Notes under the pieces: model-generated | Told to the model about the DNA's origin: nothing | Databases searched by the model: none | The model's input: only the letters and a program-made list of their open reading frames with translations | In this document: one piece after another, positions 24,638 through 34,574 of the stretch | Numbering within the stretch: the first letter of the stretch is position 1 | How the letters are laid out: each line of letters begins with the position of its first letter | Origin: Virgibacillus chiguensis | GTDB lineage: Bacteria; Bacillota; Bacilli; Bacillales; Amphibacillaceae | Length of the DNA stretch: 64,000 bases | Assembly: GCF_900129865.1 (NCBI RefSeq) | Contig: NZ_FQXD01000001.1 | Coordinates: forward strand, 248,001-312,000 | Direction of reading: 5' to 3' | Made by a program: the position numbers and the translations under genes

Positions 24638-25948
24638 CTATTTCTTATTATACTTGGTTTTAGATAACCGTTTTTTAATCATCTCTTTTTCCCGTTTCAT
24701 TTTTTTCTTATATCCAGGCTTTACTTTATGCGCTTTTTTTACTCTTTTCCACGCTTCTTTATCCATATCAGTGCCCTGTTTTGTACGAAGCACACGTTGA
24801 TTCCAAGGTTTTGCAGACTGCCACTCCCCATTACGAACGTCTACATACATAAAATCTAAACCTTTTTCTTCTAGCTTTTTAATGAGCGGCAAATCATCAG
24901 ATTGATAAATGCTGATTGCTGTTCCTTCCATACCTGCACGCGCAGTTCTGCCAACACGATGAATATAAAAATCCTCTTCTTTCGGTAGCTGTGCATTAAT
25001 TACGTGACTAACTCCTTTAATGTCAATGCCACGGGCAGCGAGATCCGTAGCTACAATATATTGGTAGCGTAAGTTTTGAATTTCTTTTAATACACGCTTA
25101 CGTTCACGAGGAGATAAACCGCCATGAATGAGCCCCACTTCCATCCCCTTCTCTTGTAGAGAGACTGCTAACTCATTCGCTTTTTCTTTTCCATTTGTAA
25201 AAATAATCGCTAAATATGGCTGAATAACCTTTGAAATCTCAGCAATAATCGATGCTTCATTTCTATGTTTTAAATAGATTAGTCGATGCTCCATCTTTTC
25301 TGGATAAATGTCATCGGAAATTTTTACATGTACTGGCTGTTGCAAATATTTCTTTAAAAAATAAGACAATGGTTGTGGGATTGTTGCGGAAAAAACCAAA
25401 ATTTGAACCTTAGGATGAGAGCGAACGAGTAACTGATCCACTTCTTGAATAAAACCTAAATCCAACATTAAATCCGCTTCATCGATAACAAAACTATTCG
25501 CAGTGTAAATAGATATTGCGTTCTCCTTTATCATATCTAATATTCTTCCAGGTGTTCCAACAACAATTTTAGGAGGTCGCTTTAATTTTTCCATCATTTT
25601 CTGTTTATCAGTACCGCCAACCAATAGCTTTGCTGTCCAAATTTCGTTTTTATCCGCATAGCGAGTGATTTGCTTCACTTCATTATATAACTGTGTTGCA
25701 AGCTCCCTCGTTGGAGCTGTTATCACAACTTGTACCTGCTGTTTGTTCTCATCGATCGCATTTAGCAACGGCAATAGAAACGCATGCGTTTTGCCTGAAC
25801 CTGTTTTTGATTGGCCAACTACACTCTTACCCTCTAAAACTGCTGGAATAACCTGTTTTTGAATTGCTGTTGGTTCGTGAAAATCTAAATGTTTAATTAC
25901 TTGCTCCATAACGGGAGCAAAAGAAAAGTCTTGAAATGTATGATTCAT
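24638..25948 (-). CDS. cshB: DEAD-box RNA helicase CshB (YqfR)
   Basis: A 436-residue ATP-dependent RNA helicase with all core motifs: the Q-motif region near the N-terminus, SKTGSGKT (Walker A), PTRELA, VIDEAD (Walker B), FSATIP, GLIHGGLSPRERK and HRVGRTARAG. A lysine/arginine-rich tail (about 400-436) probably helps RNA binding. In B. subtilis CshB works in cold adaptation and ribosome or mRNA handling. AAAGGAG lies before the ATG at 25948. It sits between yqfO and nfo in one minus-strand run, as in B. subtilis. Confidence 0.94.
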   Translation of the reverse strand: MNHTFQDFSFAPVMEQVIKHLDFHEPTAIQKQVIPAVLEGKSVVGQSKTGSGKTHAFLLPLLNAIDENKQQVQVVITAPTRELATQLYNEVKQITRYADKNEIWTAKLLVGGTDKQKMMEKLKRPPKIVVGTPGRILDMIKENAISIYTANSFVIDEADLMLDLGFIQEVDQLLVRSHPKVQILVFSATIPQPLSYFLKKYLQQPVHVKISDDIYPEKMEHRLIYLKHRNEASIIAEISKVIQPYLAIIFTNGKEKANELAVSLQEKGMEVGLIHGGLSPRERKRVLKEIQNLRYQYIVATDLAARGIDIKGVSHVINAQLPKEEDFYIHRVGRTARAGMEGTAISIYQSDDLPLIKKLEEKGLDFMYVDVRNGEWQSAKPWNQRVLRTKQGTDMDKEAWKRVKKAHKVKPGYKKKMKREKEMIKKRLSKTKYNKK

Positions 25949-25980
25949 GCATATACTCCTTTCCATTTCTAAATATGATA

Positions 25981-27096
25981 TTATGCATATTGAAATGGAT
26001 CTGTATTCGTTGTTGATACTATAATTTCAACATTTTCCCCATTAAGGCTAGTTGCCAAGTATTCTTGTACAGAAGCTTTCATCACGCTTTCCGCATAGTG
26101 ACCGACATCAATTATTGCTAACCCCATTTCCTGAGCGTCTTGTGCTTGATGAAATGTCATGTCGCCTGTTATAAAAACGTCTGCCCCTTTTTTCTTAGCT
26201 TGATGAATAAACTTTTCCCCACTTCCGCCAAGAACGGCCACAGTTTTCACTTGCTTATCCATTTTTCCCGTAACGCGTACGCAATCCAATTCTAAATTTG
26301 TTTTTACTTGCTCACAGAAATCGGATAATTGCGTAGGATTTATTAGTTCGCCTATCCTGCCAAGACCATATATTTCCCCTTTATTTCTTAATGGATATAC
26401 ATCGTATGCTGGCTCTTCGTATGGATGGGATTGACGAATTGCAGTTAATGCAGAAGATAGCTTGCTTTCTTCCATAATAGATTCTAGTTTCACTTCCTCT
26501 ACCTTTTCTAATTCGTTCACACTTCCAATATATGGATTTGTTCCGTCTAGCGGCTTGAATGTTCCTTGTCCTTTTGTTTGAAAGGTGCAATGACTGTAAT
26601 TACCAATATGCCCTACACCAGCATCACTAATCGCATTTCTTACTTCTTCAATATGGGTTTTAGGAACATAAACAACCAGCTTGAGTAATTGTCCTGCTTC
26701 TTTCTCAACTAGAACATGTGTATTTTCTATCCCAATTATTTTACATAATACATCGTTAACGCCATTTTGTGCTATATCTAAATTAGTATGTGCTGCATAT
26801 ACGGTAATATCATTGGTCAATAATTTTTGTAAAATACGCCCTATTGATGTGTTTGTATTAATTTTCTGTACAGGTTTAAATAATAAAGGGTGATGAGCAA
26901 CAATAACATCTACGTTTTTTTCAATTGCCTCATCAACAACTGCTTCTACCACATCTAGCGTAACCATTATTTTACTTACTGATTTGTTGTAACTACCAAC
27001 TTGCAAACCAACTGGATCCCAGTCATATGCGAACGTCTTTGGAGCCAGTTGCTCTATAACCTGAAACACATCACTAGTAGTAAGTTCCTGTTTCAT
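25981..27096 (-). CDS. yqfO: Nif3-like dinuclear metal protein YqfO
   Basis: A 371-residue protein of the Nif3/YbgI family with metal-binding histidines in VIVAHHPLLF (about 63-72) and AAHTNLD, and a late GDMTFHQAQDAQEMGLAIIDVGHYAES block. It is about 120 residues longer than bacterial YbgI because a PII-like domain (about 125-230) is inserted, as in Bacillus YqfO. Metal-dependent hydrolysis has been proposed; the true substrate is unclear. It overlaps the trmK gene by 23 nt, so translation is probably coupled. GGAGG lies 9 nt before the ATG. Confidence 0.92.
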   Translation of the reverse strand: MKQELTTSDVFQVIEQLAPKTFAYDWDPVGLQVGSYNKSVSKIMVTLDVVEAVVDEAIEKNVDVIVAHHPLLFKPVQKINTNTSIGRILQKLLTNDITVYAAHTNLDIAQNGVNDVLCKIIGIENTHVLVEKEAGQLLKLVVYVPKTHIEEVRNAISDAGVGHIGNYSHCTFQTKGQGTFKPLDGTNPYIGSVNELEKVEEVKLESIMEESKLSSALTAIRQSHPYEEPAYDVYPLRNKGEIYGLGRIGELINPTQLSDFCEQVKTNLELDCVRVTGKMDKQVKTVAVLGGSGEKFIHQAKKKGADVFITGDMTFHQAQDAQEMGLAIIDVGHYAESVMKASVQEYLATSLNGENVEIIVSTTNTDPFQYA

Positions 27097-27790
27097 TACT
27101 TAATACCTCCTTCATCCATCTCCACTCTTTTGTGAATTGCTCTTGTTTCTTTTGGTCTACTTGCTTCGCTTGTTTTAACTGCTGTAACACGTGTTCTAAC
27201 TTATGAGCTTCTTCGTTCCACTTTTTATAAAATGCATGTGGTTTACTACGCAATAATATGGGACCAAACAATAAATCTTTTTCATCTAATTGTTTATTAT
27301 CTAGAGTATCTAACCGCTTTGCATGAATAATCTCATAACAATGCCCATTCTCTTCTATTATATCTTCATCAGTAATCGTAAATCCATGATGAACCATCCA
27401 TTTCCGAACAGCTCTTGCATCTACATTTGGTTGAGCAATAACCTGCTCTACCGAGGCGAGCTTCGTTTTTCCACTCTCCAAAATATCATGAATTAATGAA
27501 CCTCCCATACCAGCAATCACCAGTTGGTTTACTTCTTCGGCTTCAATAACCTCCAACCCATTACCAAGTCGAACATCAATTTGCTGTTCTAAATCGCATG
27601 CCTTTACGGTTTCTACGGCCCTTTGAAATGGACCTACATTTACTTCTCCAGCAACAGCAATTGCTGTTGGATCTTTTTGACAAACATAGCACGGTAAATA
27701 AGCATGATCAGATCCAATATCTGCAAATTTAGCTCCTGCAGGCAGAAAAGAAGCTACTAACTTTAGTCGTTTTGAAATCTTAGCCTTCAC
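27074..27790 (-). CDS. trmK: tRNA (adenine22-N1)-methyltransferase TrmK
   Basis: A 238-residue S-adenosylmethionine-dependent methyltransferase that makes m1A22 in tRNA. The SAM-binding loop ADIGSDHAYLP (about 22-32), AGEVNVGPFQRA and the catalytic-side GMGGSLIHDIL are visible, followed by an IAQPNVDARAVRKWM block and a C-terminal helical tail (about 180-238) that binds tRNA. It starts at a GTG with GGAGG 7 nt upstream. Its end overlaps yqfO. Confidence 0.93.
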   Translation of the reverse strand: MKAKISKRLKLVASFLPAGAKFADIGSDHAYLPCYVCQKDPTAIAVAGEVNVGPFQRAVETVKACDLEQQIDVRLGNGLEVIEAEEVNQLVIAGMGGSLIHDILESGKTKLASVEQVIAQPNVDARAVRKWMVHHGFTITDEDIIEENGHCYEIIHAKRLDTLDNKQLDEKDLLFGPILLRSKPHAFYKKWNEEAHKLEHVLQQLKQAKQVDQKKQEQFTKEWRWMKEVLSNETGTYY

Positions 27791-27822
27791 GTTCTATCCT
27801 CCAATTTCCATGTAATACTACA

Positions 27823-27891
27823 GATTAGAAAACGTAGTCTTTCATATCGTTTTCTTATACTGCAACTCTTAAAACAATGATTTTCTATAAC
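27823..27891 (+). repeat. Dispersed ~95-bp intergenic repeat, copy I (internal deletion)
   Basis: ATTAGAAAACGTAGTCTTTC joins directly to ATCGTTTTCTTATACTG and ends TTTTCTATAAC; the first stem is deleted. Confidence 0.45.
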
Positions 27892-27958
27892 TTCTTTTAA
27901 ATATAGGCAGTACATATACTTCATTTTACACAAATATAATCACTTTAAAAATAGATAA

Positions 27959-27994
27959 AGAAAAGCTTTCTGTTTTAAACCAGAAAGCTTTTCC
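27959..27994 (-). terminator. cccA terminator
   Basis: AAAAGCTTTCTG / CAGAAAGCTTTT is a 12-bp stem with an 8-nt loop, just after the cccA stop, with T-rich sequence following on the minus strand. Confidence 0.88.
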
Positions 27995-28014
27995 CTAGCT
28001 CATTTTATCAAAGG

Positions 28015-28392
28015 CTATTTCTTTTCAGCTAACCACTCTGCTAACACTTTTGCTTCAGATTCTGTGGCTAAACCTGGAGGCATTTGTCCTTTTCCGTTAA
28101 TAATTATATTTTGAATCTCATCTTTTGATAATTTGCTACCTACCTGGGTTAAGTCTGGCCCCATTCCCCCAGATAAGTCACCACCATGGCAATTTGCACA
28201 GTTTGCTTCGTAAATTGCTTCAGGGTCATCCGTTGTTTCCCCTTCTTGGCTTTCCTCAGCCTTTTCCCCACCGCCTTCTTCGGCTTGTTGGATATCATCT
28301 CGTTGGCCTATCCCTACAAATGATATCACAATGATTGTCAGTATCCCTATTATTGCAATTAAAGCAAAAGGGATAACAGGGTTCCTTTTCAT
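28015..28392 (-). CDS. cccA: Membrane-anchored cytochrome c-550
   Basis: A 125-residue protein: an N-terminal membrane anchor (about 8-28), an acidic Glu-rich linker (about 36-58), and a small cytochrome c domain with heme-binding CANCH (65-69) and the sixth-ligand Met in GQMPPG (about 104). It carries electrons on the outer membrane face to the terminal oxidase. GGAGGAAG precedes the ATG. Its position next to sigA matches B. subtilis, but a long gap and terminator separate them here. Confidence 0.94.
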   Translation of the reverse strand: MKRNPVIPFALIAIIGILTIIVISFVGIGQRDDIQQAEEGGGEKAEESQEGETTDDPEAIYEANCANCHGGDLSGGMGPDLTQVGSKLSKDEIQNIIINGKGQMPPGLATESEAKVLAEWLAEKK

Positions 28393-28435
28393 TGCGCTTC
28401 CTCCTTATGTAATCCCCATTTGTTATTGGTTTTGC

Positions 28436-28458
28436 TCAAAAAAGATAATCTTTTTTGA
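28436..28458. promoter_or_regulatory. Perfect dyad upstream of cccA
   Basis: TCAAAAAAGA-TAA-TCTTTTTTGA has 10-bp arms and lies about 44 nt before the cccA start. It could be an operator overlapping the promoter. Confidence 0.4.
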
Positions 28459-28931
28459 ACGAATACATAGTAACACTTAAAGACTATATTCATTTTACTT
28501 GAAAAATACATTTCTTTAAAGTGTTTCGCTAAGAAATTTTATAAAATCATATATTAATGAGTGAAAATGAGAAGAAAAGAGAAGTCATTTCTAATAAAGG
28601 ATGAATAGAATCTGCTTACGCATAGAATTTTCTATAATATCTGATGATAACAACCAAAAATAATTTATAAGAAAATCTTGATAAAACAATAGTTATTAAG
28701 AAATGAACAAAGCTTTTCTTGGTTACAATTGCTAGCTAATAACTACTTTTAAAAAAGGAAACAAAAGTGCTAGTTGCAAAAATATCTGAAATTGCGTACA
28801 ATAAAATACAAGAACCGAAAACGGTAACATAATACATTATTTTTATATTTGGTTCTACATTTTTAGATGGACAGCAATAATAAGAAGTCAAAATATTCAG
28901 CGGGTAGCGTAATCAGCTAATAATATAGCAC

Positions 28932-28964
28932 GTCATTAGGCAACGAAGATCATTGCCTAATGAC
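28932..28964 (-). terminator. Hairpin after sigA
   Basis: GTCATTAGGCAA-CGAAGATCA-TTGCCTAATGAC is a perfect 12-bp stem 6 nt after the sigA stop. It has no T-run, so it may stabilise the mRNA end rather than terminate alone. Confidence 0.6.
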
Positions 28965-28970
28965 AATACT

Positions 28971-30095
28971 TTATTGGTCTAGAAAATCTTTTAATCGCTT
29001 GCTTCTGCTAGGGTGTCTTAATTTACGTAAAGCTTTTGCTTCAATTTGACGAATTCTTTCACGGGTTACCCCAAAAACTTTGCCAACTTCTTCTAAAGTT
29101 CTAGTACGACCGTCATCTAAACCGAAGCGTAACCTAAGAACATTTTCTTCTCGGTCTGTTAGTGTGTCTAGTACATCTTCAAGTTGCTCTTTGAGCAGCT
29201 CATAGGACGCATGATCAGAAGGCGAGACAGCCTCTTGATCTTCAATAAAATCACCTAAATGTGAGTCATCTTCCTCGCCAATAGGGGTTTCTAATGAGAC
29301 TGGTTCCTGAGCAATTTTTAAAATATCTCGTACTTTATCTGGAGAAAGTTCCATTTCTTCTCCGATTTCTTCAGGTGTTGGCTCCCTACCTAAGTCTTGT
29401 AACAATTGTCTTTGGACGCGAATTAATTTATTGATTGTCTCAACCATATGCACTGGAATTCGAATAGTTCTAGCTTGATCAGCTATCGCTCTTGTAATTG
29501 CTTGCCTTATCCACCATGTAGCATAGGTACTAAATTTAAATCCTTTTTCGTGATCAAATTTTTCCACAGCTTTAATAAGTCCCATGTTTCCTTCTTGAAT
29601 TAAGTCTAAAAACAACATACCGCGTCCTACATAACGCTTTGCGATGCTGACAACTAAACGAAGATTCGCTTCAGCAAGACGTCGCTTAGCTTCTTCGTCT
29701 CCTTGTTCTATCCTTGTTGCTAAATCAATTTCTTCAGCTGCTGACAATAAATCAACACGGCCAATTTCCTTCAAATACATACGTACAGGATCATTTATTT
29801 TAATACCTAGTGGTACACTAAGGTCGTTTAGATTGAATTCTTCTTCTTTTGCAATTTGTTGCATCGTAGGGTCTTCTTCTGATTCACCAATTACTTCAAC
29901 CCCCTGATCTCCTAGGTACTCATAAAATTCATCCATATGATCAGACTCTATTGTAAAATTAGATAATTTATCGGCAATTTCTTCGTATGCAAGAACACCA
30001 CGTTTTTTACCAATTTCAACCAGTTGATCCTTAGCTTGTTCTAAAGTTTGCTCAAGTTCATTTTCCTTCGTTTGCGAAGGTTTATTTTCAGCCAT
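28971..30095 (-). CDS. sigA: Primary RNA polymerase sigma factor SigA (RpoD)
   Basis: A 374-residue housekeeping sigma factor. Region 1.1 is at the N-terminus (about 1-95), region 1.2 has [11 protein letters not shown], region 2 has the polymerase-binding and -10-reading block ending [16 protein letters not shown], region 3 follows, and region 4.2 ends with [23 protein letters not shown], which reads the -35. It starts 31 nt after dnaG, so both belong to the dnaG-sigA macromolecular-synthesis operon (B. subtilis: yqxD-dnaG-sigA). GGAGGGGG precedes the ATG. Confidence 0.98.
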   Translation of the reverse strand: MAENKPSQTKENELEQTLEQAKDQLVEIGKKRGVLAYEEIADKLSNFTIESDHMDEFYEYLGDQGVEVIGESEEDPTMQQIAKEEEFNLNDLSVPLGIKINDPVRMYLKEIGRVDLLSAAEEIDLATRIEQGDEEAKRRLAEANLRLVVSIAKRYVGRGMLFLDLIQEGNMGLIKAVEKFDHEKGFKFSTYATWWIRQAITRAIADQARTIRIPVHMVETINKLIRVQRQLLQDLGREPTPEEIGEEMELSPDKVRDILKIAQEPVSLETPIGEEDDSHLGDFIEDQEAVSPSDHASYELLKEQLEDVLDTLTDREENVLRLRFGLDDGRTRTLEEVGKVFGVTRERIRQIEAKALRKLRHPSRSKRLKDFLDQ

Positions 30096-30126
30096 GAGTC
30101 CCCCTCCTTCCAGAGTTACAATAAAA

Positions 30127-31944
30127 TCAATTTGTGTGCTTCAACTGATAATTCAATTCAATAATTTGTTTGGCAATTTGCGCTGCCTTTATTGGGTCAT
30201 TCTGTTTTTCTGCTTCCTTTTGTTGCTCTCGTAATGATTGTATCGTCACTTTATCCGTTTGCTTAGCTATAATCGTACGGACGTAATCATTAAGTTGTTT
30301 GTCACTTATATTTTCTTGTAATGGTAACATTGCTATTTCTGTTATTTCCTGTTGCAAATTTGTATCTGTTATTCTTTCTAAAAACAAACTGACATTAGGG
30401 GCATTTCCTTCTTCATAAAATGCATATAAATAAGTAGCAATAATTTTATGTGCATCTATATGAAAACTTGCTCCAATTTTTTCTTGTACCTTTTCAGCTA
30501 TACTTACGTCTTGTAACATATATGCAATTAATTGCCGTTCCGCATTATGAAATGCTGGCAGTAATTTCGATCTCACCTTATTCCATACTGTACTACTAGT
30601 ATATCTGTTCTTTTGTTGATTATCCTTATTTCTAGCAAACATTTCTCGATATCCTGAAATTTCATCCATGAGAGCTTCCATAGATATTTCAAATTCATTA
30701 CTCAACTCTTTTAAGTAATATTCCCGTTCTATAGAACTGTCAATCGTTGCAATCTGCTTTAGAACTTTCTCAACATATTGTATGCGGTCAGCTTCTAGAT
30801 TTAGTTGATAATCTTTTTTTAAAAATCGCATATAAAAAGTCATAAATGTGTCGCTAGCTTTAATGACCTCATCATTAAAAGCTTGTCCTCCGTGCATGCG
30901 AATAAAACTGTCAGGATCCATATTTGCTTGTAGGTATGCAACTCTTACTTCGCATCCACATTGGCGTAATATGACAGCAGCTTTATAAGCAGCATCTAGC
31001 CCAGCCCGATCTCCATCGTAGCAAATAATGACGTTGTTTACATAACGTTTTAACAGCTTAGCTTGGAATTCTGTTAAGGCTGTGCCAAGCGTAGCTACCG
31101 CATTATGAACCCCCGCTTGATAGGCAGCTATGACATCCATTTGACCTTCTAATAAAACCACTTCGTTTTCTTTACGAATGTACCTTTTTGCCAGGTCAAA
31201 ATTATATAATAGTTTTCCTTTGTGGAACAATTCACTTTCAGGACTATTTATATATTTAGGTTTATAATCGCCAACTGCACGTCCTCCAAAGGCAACTGTC
31301 TTTCCTAAATGATTTCGAATTGGAAAAATAATTCTACCACGAAAACGATCCGAGGTATTCCCAGCTTCATTCATCTGAAGCAAGCCTGCTTTTACAAGTA
31401 ATTGTTCATGAAAACCTTTCTTTTTCAAGAACTCGACTGTTAGATGATCCGCAATCGGACTAAAGCCTAGCTGGAAAATATCTGCTGCTTTCTCATCTAT
31501 CCCTCTATCTTTTAAATACGCATAACCTTCCTTTCCTTCTTTTGTAAAGCGTAATAAATGATGATATAGTTTCGTCAACCATTCATGTGCAGATAGCATA
31601 TCTTGCGTTTCTTTAGATAAATTAGCATCCTTTGGGCTTTGAATACTTTGAGGCAATGAAATTCCGCTACGTTCAGCTAAAAACTGGATAGCTTCATAAA
31701 AAGAAAAGCTCTCTATCTCCATTAAAAAAGTGACTACATTGCCACCCTTACCACAGCCAAAACAGTGAAAAATTTGCTTGTCTTGCGTCACAGAAAAAGA
31801 TGGTGTCTTTTCACCATGAAATGGGCATAATCCAAAATAGTTTCTTCCTTGTTTTTTTAGCTGGACATAATCGCCTATTATATCAACAATATCATTCGCC
31901 TTACGAATCTCTTCAATTAATGCTTCAGGAATTTGATTAGCCAT
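30127..31944 (-). CDS. dnaG: DNA primase DnaG
   Basis: A 605-residue enzyme that makes RNA primers for replication. The N-terminal zinc finger CPFHGEK...CFGCGKGGN (C40, H43, C61, C64), the RNA polymerase core with the [11 protein letters not shown] and [12 protein letters not shown] toprim blocks, and a C-terminal helicase-interacting domain (about 450-605) are all present. It begins directly at a gap; B. subtilis has yqxD before it, which is not found here. A GGTGA ribosome site lies 7 nt before the ATG. Confidence 0.97.
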   Translation of the reverse strand: MANQIPEALIEEIRKANDIVDIIGDYVQLKKQGRNYFGLCPFHGEKTPSFSVTQDKQIFHCFGCGKGGNVVTFLMEIESFSFYEAIQFLAERSGISLPQSIQSPKDANLSKETQDMLSAHEWLTKLYHHLLRFTKEGKEGYAYLKDRGIDEKAADIFQLGFSPIADHLTVEFLKKKGFHEQLLVKAGLLQMNEAGNTSDRFRGRIIFPIRNHLGKTVAFGGRAVGDYKPKYINSPESELFHKGKLLYNFDLAKRYIRKENEVVLLEGQMDVIAAYQAGVHNAVATLGTALTEFQAKLLKRYVNNVIICYDGDRAGLDAAYKAAVILRQCGCEVRVAYLQANMDPDSFIRMHGGQAFNDEVIKASDTFMTFYMRFLKKDYQLNLEADRIQYVEKVLKQIATIDSSIEREYYLKELSNEFEISMEALMDEISGYREMFARNKDNQQKNRYTSSTVWNKVRSKLLPAFHNAERQLIAYMLQDVSIAEKVQEKIGASFHIDAHKIIATYLYAFYEEGNAPNVSLFLERITDTNLQQEITEIAMLPLQENISDKQLNDYVRTIIAKQTDKVTIQSLREQQKEAEKQNDPIKAAQIAKQIIELNYQLKHTN

Positions 31945-32975
31945 AAAATATCACCATGCTATTACATATTCGCTTTTCATGATAAAAATCCTTTTATTTC
32001 GACATATATTTTTTTCTTTTCTCAAAAAATCACCTATACAAGCAATAATTAAAAACATATGCATACACATTTCCCATAGAAAGGTAGCAACCAGTTCTGT
32101 TATGGACAACATCTACAAAATTACAATATGCTTTTGCTCTTCATTGAAACTATTCTATATTTAAGTTATAAATTCCTGCTTTTAAGGAGATAATTTTAGT
32201 ACATTCGAATCAAAATATAATTTATATCGTCATACAATATTCTCAAAATTCAACCCAACTTTGATTATCTTCATTCATTTTAAATAAAAAAACGCTAAAC
32301 ATGTTATATTTTGTCGATCATCAACCTTTATGAAACACATAGGGACCAAAACTTTTTTATGTTCAAAAGTTTTCATACACTTTATGTGCAAGGAGTCCCC
32401 CTTTTACGGAACATGCATTAGAAAGGCTTGGCTATCGCCAAGTCTTCTGGCGATAAAACACCATTGTTTTGCTTATACGATAAAATCTAAAATTGTATAC
32501 TTTCCTATAGTACAAAAAAACTGTATACCTATAACACAAATCATAATTATAATATATACCACGAATTAATGCCAGCAAAACACTTCTAAAATTTAATTCT
32601 TTCCATTCAAAGTACTTCTTAATCATATATGTCTTGATTTTGTTTTTTACACTTACAAAAGTATCCATATTTGAAACTTAATTTGTCAAACTACGATAGT
32701 CCTAACTGTAAAAATTACAATCAGTAGAAACAGAATATCCTACTGATTGGAAAGTTCTTACGGAAGAAATGCGAATTTTGCAAGTCGAAATTTTAAGCTT
32801 GTGCTTATGCTCAACTCTGCAATTTAAAAAATTCGTTGTAGTAAAATACGTAAGTGCGTTAGGTTGCCACAGAATGAAAGCTTTTAACAACAATCAGAAA
32901 ATATGCTTGTTCTTAGAAGGCAATGATGGCATTCATTATGATCTGTTAGCATAAGGAGAGTATGTGCTTCCTCCG
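31945..32975. other. 1-kb gap between dnaG and ppsR
   Basis: The longest non-coding stretch in the window, where B. subtilis has yqxD. It holds copy B of the 95-bp repeat (32417-32510) and a 10-bp perfect hairpin CAATCAGTAG / CTACTGATTG at 32718-32749. Open frames (for example plus 32769-32954) lack ribosome sites and recognisable content, so I call no gene. Confidence 0.55.
32417..32510 (+). repeat. Dispersed ~95-bp intergenic repeat, copy B
   Basis: ATTAGAAAGGCTTGGC, the perfect stem TATCGCC / GGCGATA around AAGTCTTCT, then GTTTTGCTTATACGATAAA and the end ATACTTTCCTATAG. The clearest copy. Confidence 0.85.
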
Positions 32976-33776
32976 TTATTTTTTTACGATTTGTCTAATA
33001 CTGTTAGCCGTTTCCTCAACAGCTTTATTTGATACATCGATGACCTTACAACCAATTTTATCAACTATTTTATCAAAATACGCCAGTTCTTTATGAATAC
33101 GTTCCATATTCGCATATGTTGCCTGATCTCCTAAACCTAAAGCACGAAGTCTTTCTTTACGTATTTCATACAGCTTATCAGCGCTTATACGTAACCCGAT
33201 ACATTTTGAAGCATCCACTTCAAACAATTCTTCTGGAGGATCTACTTCTGGTACAATTGGTACATTGGCAACTTTTAAGCGTTTATGAGCCAAATATTGT
33301 GATAGAGGCGTTTTAGATGTTCTAGATACCCCGATTAGAACAATGTCTGCTCTAGCAATCCCTCTCGAATCACGCCCATCGTCATACTTTACCGCAAATT
33401 CAATTGCCTCTACCCGCTTAAAATAGTCTTCATCAAGCTTATGGACTAGCCCTGCTTCCATTCGCGGTGCATGTTCAAAAACACGTTCCATGGATTTCAA
33501 CACCGGGCCCATGATGTCAATAGCTTCAAGGTTCATTTGTTTGGCACGTTCATTTACATAGTTCCTTAGAATAGGATCAACAAGTGTAAAACCAATGAGT
33601 CCTTTACTTTCTACAGCGAGCTGTAAAGCTTCATCGATTGTTTTTTTGTCTTCTACATAGGGTATGCGCTGAATTTTATATATTCCGTGATTAAACTGAC
33701 TTAATCCTGCCTTAATGACTAACTCAGCTGTCTCCCCTACGGAATCGGATAAAACATATACAGGTTGTGTAAACAT
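32976..33776 (-). CDS. ppsR: Pyruvate,phosphate dikinase regulatory protein / PSRP
   Basis: A 266-residue bifunctional kinase-phosphorylase of the DUF299 family that controls PEP-forming dikinases (YqfL in B. subtilis). The N-terminal [15 protein letters not shown] signature and the nucleotide loop [17 protein letters not shown] (about 150) are clear. The ATG at 33776 has GGAG 7 nt upstream. It follows ccpN by 24 nt in a two-gene operon; in B. subtilis the YqfL protein modulates CcpN activity, which fits the pairing. Confidence 0.94.
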   Translation of the reverse strand: MFTQPVYVLSDSVGETAELVIKAGLSQFNHGIYKIQRIPYVEDKKTIDEALQLAVESKGLIGFTLVDPILRNYVNERAKQMNLEAIDIMGPVLKSMERVFEHAPRMEAGLVHKLDEDYFKRVEAIEFAVKYDDGRDSRGIARADIVLIGVSRTSKTPLSQYLAHKRLKVANVPIVPEVDPPEELFEVDASKCIGLRISADKLYEIRKERLRALGLGDQATYANMERIHKELAYFDKIVDKIGCKVIDVSNKAVEETANSIRQIVKK

Positions 33777-33800
33777 CAAAATACTCCTCTCTCACTCTTG

Positions 33801-34430
33801 TTAAATGTGATCTTCCATAATCAATTCAACAAAAGCTTTCGTAATTGTTGTTTTTGTAACTCTTCCAACAACTTCCAATCCAGACTTTGTTTTTTTCACG
33901 ACAGGAATACCATCAATTTGTTTATTAATTAAGTTTTGAGCAACTTCTACCAACAAATCATCTTTTTGACATACTGTTATATTAGGCATTCTGGTCATAA
34001 TGATATGTACAGGTAAAGCATTTAAATCTTGTTTTCCAATGCTTGCACGAAGTAAATCTTTTCGCGATAGTACACCTGTTAAAAACGACTGATCATCAAC
34101 TACGAAAAGGGTTCCTACATCTTCTAAGAACATTGTTGAGATCGCATCGTATACCGAAACGCTCTCTTTTACAACAATAGGGACATGTTGATATTCATAC
34201 ACTCTAATTTTTTTAATTTGCTCTGTTAATAATTCATTTCCCGTTTTACCAGTATAAAAATACCCCACACGAGGCCTTGCATCTAAAAAACCTGCCATTG
34301 TTAAAATTGCCAAGTCTGGACGTAATGTGGCCCTTGTTAAGTGAAGACGCTCAGCGATATTCTCCCCAGTTATCGGGCCGTTTTCTTTAACAATTTCAAT
34401 TATTTCTTCTTGTCTACTTGATAATTCCAT
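33801..34430 (-). CDS. ccpN: Transcriptional repressor CcpN (HTH + CBS domains)
   Basis: A 209-residue regulator: an N-terminal winged-helix HTH (about 1-60, ITGENIAERLHLTRATLRPDLAIL) and two CBS domains (about 80-205). In B. subtilis CcpN represses the gluconeogenic genes gapB and pckA on glycolytic carbon and responds to adenine nucleotides. Length and the ccpN-ppsR order agree. AGGTGGTGA lies before the ATG. The glyQS operon lies upstream. Confidence 0.94.
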   Translation of the reverse strand: MELSSRQEEIIEIVKENGPITGENIAERLHLTRATLRPDLAILTMAGFLDARPRVGYFYTGKTGNELLTEQIKKIRVYEYQHVPIVVKESVSVYDAISTMFLEDVGTLFVVDDQSFLTGVLSRKDLLRASIGKQDLNALPVHIIMTRMPNITVCQKDDLLVEVAQNLINKQIDGIPVVKKTKSGLEVVGRVTKTTITKAFVELIMEDHI

Positions 34431-34574
34431 GACTTCACCACCTAAAGACGATGTAAACCTATGTCCATTATAGTTGAATCGATACAGAATGAGAAATTAT
34501 CCGGTACTTATCAAGCGAGAGGAATTATAATACTGCGCCCAAAAACCAGAGAAGAAAATCACTGTATCCTTTTA

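Larger units (their letters stand above)
28393..28970. other. Intergenic region between sigA and cccA
   Basis: A 578-nt gap containing a perfect dyad at 28436-28458 upstream of cccA and the sigA downstream hairpin at 28932-28964. Otherwise very AT-rich, without a supported gene. Confidence 0.55.

Noticed and set aside
32330-32954. Several 60-80-codon frames in the dnaG-ppsR gap
   Set aside because: None has a ribosome site or recognisable content, and they overlap a repeat copy; kept only as a note on the gap.
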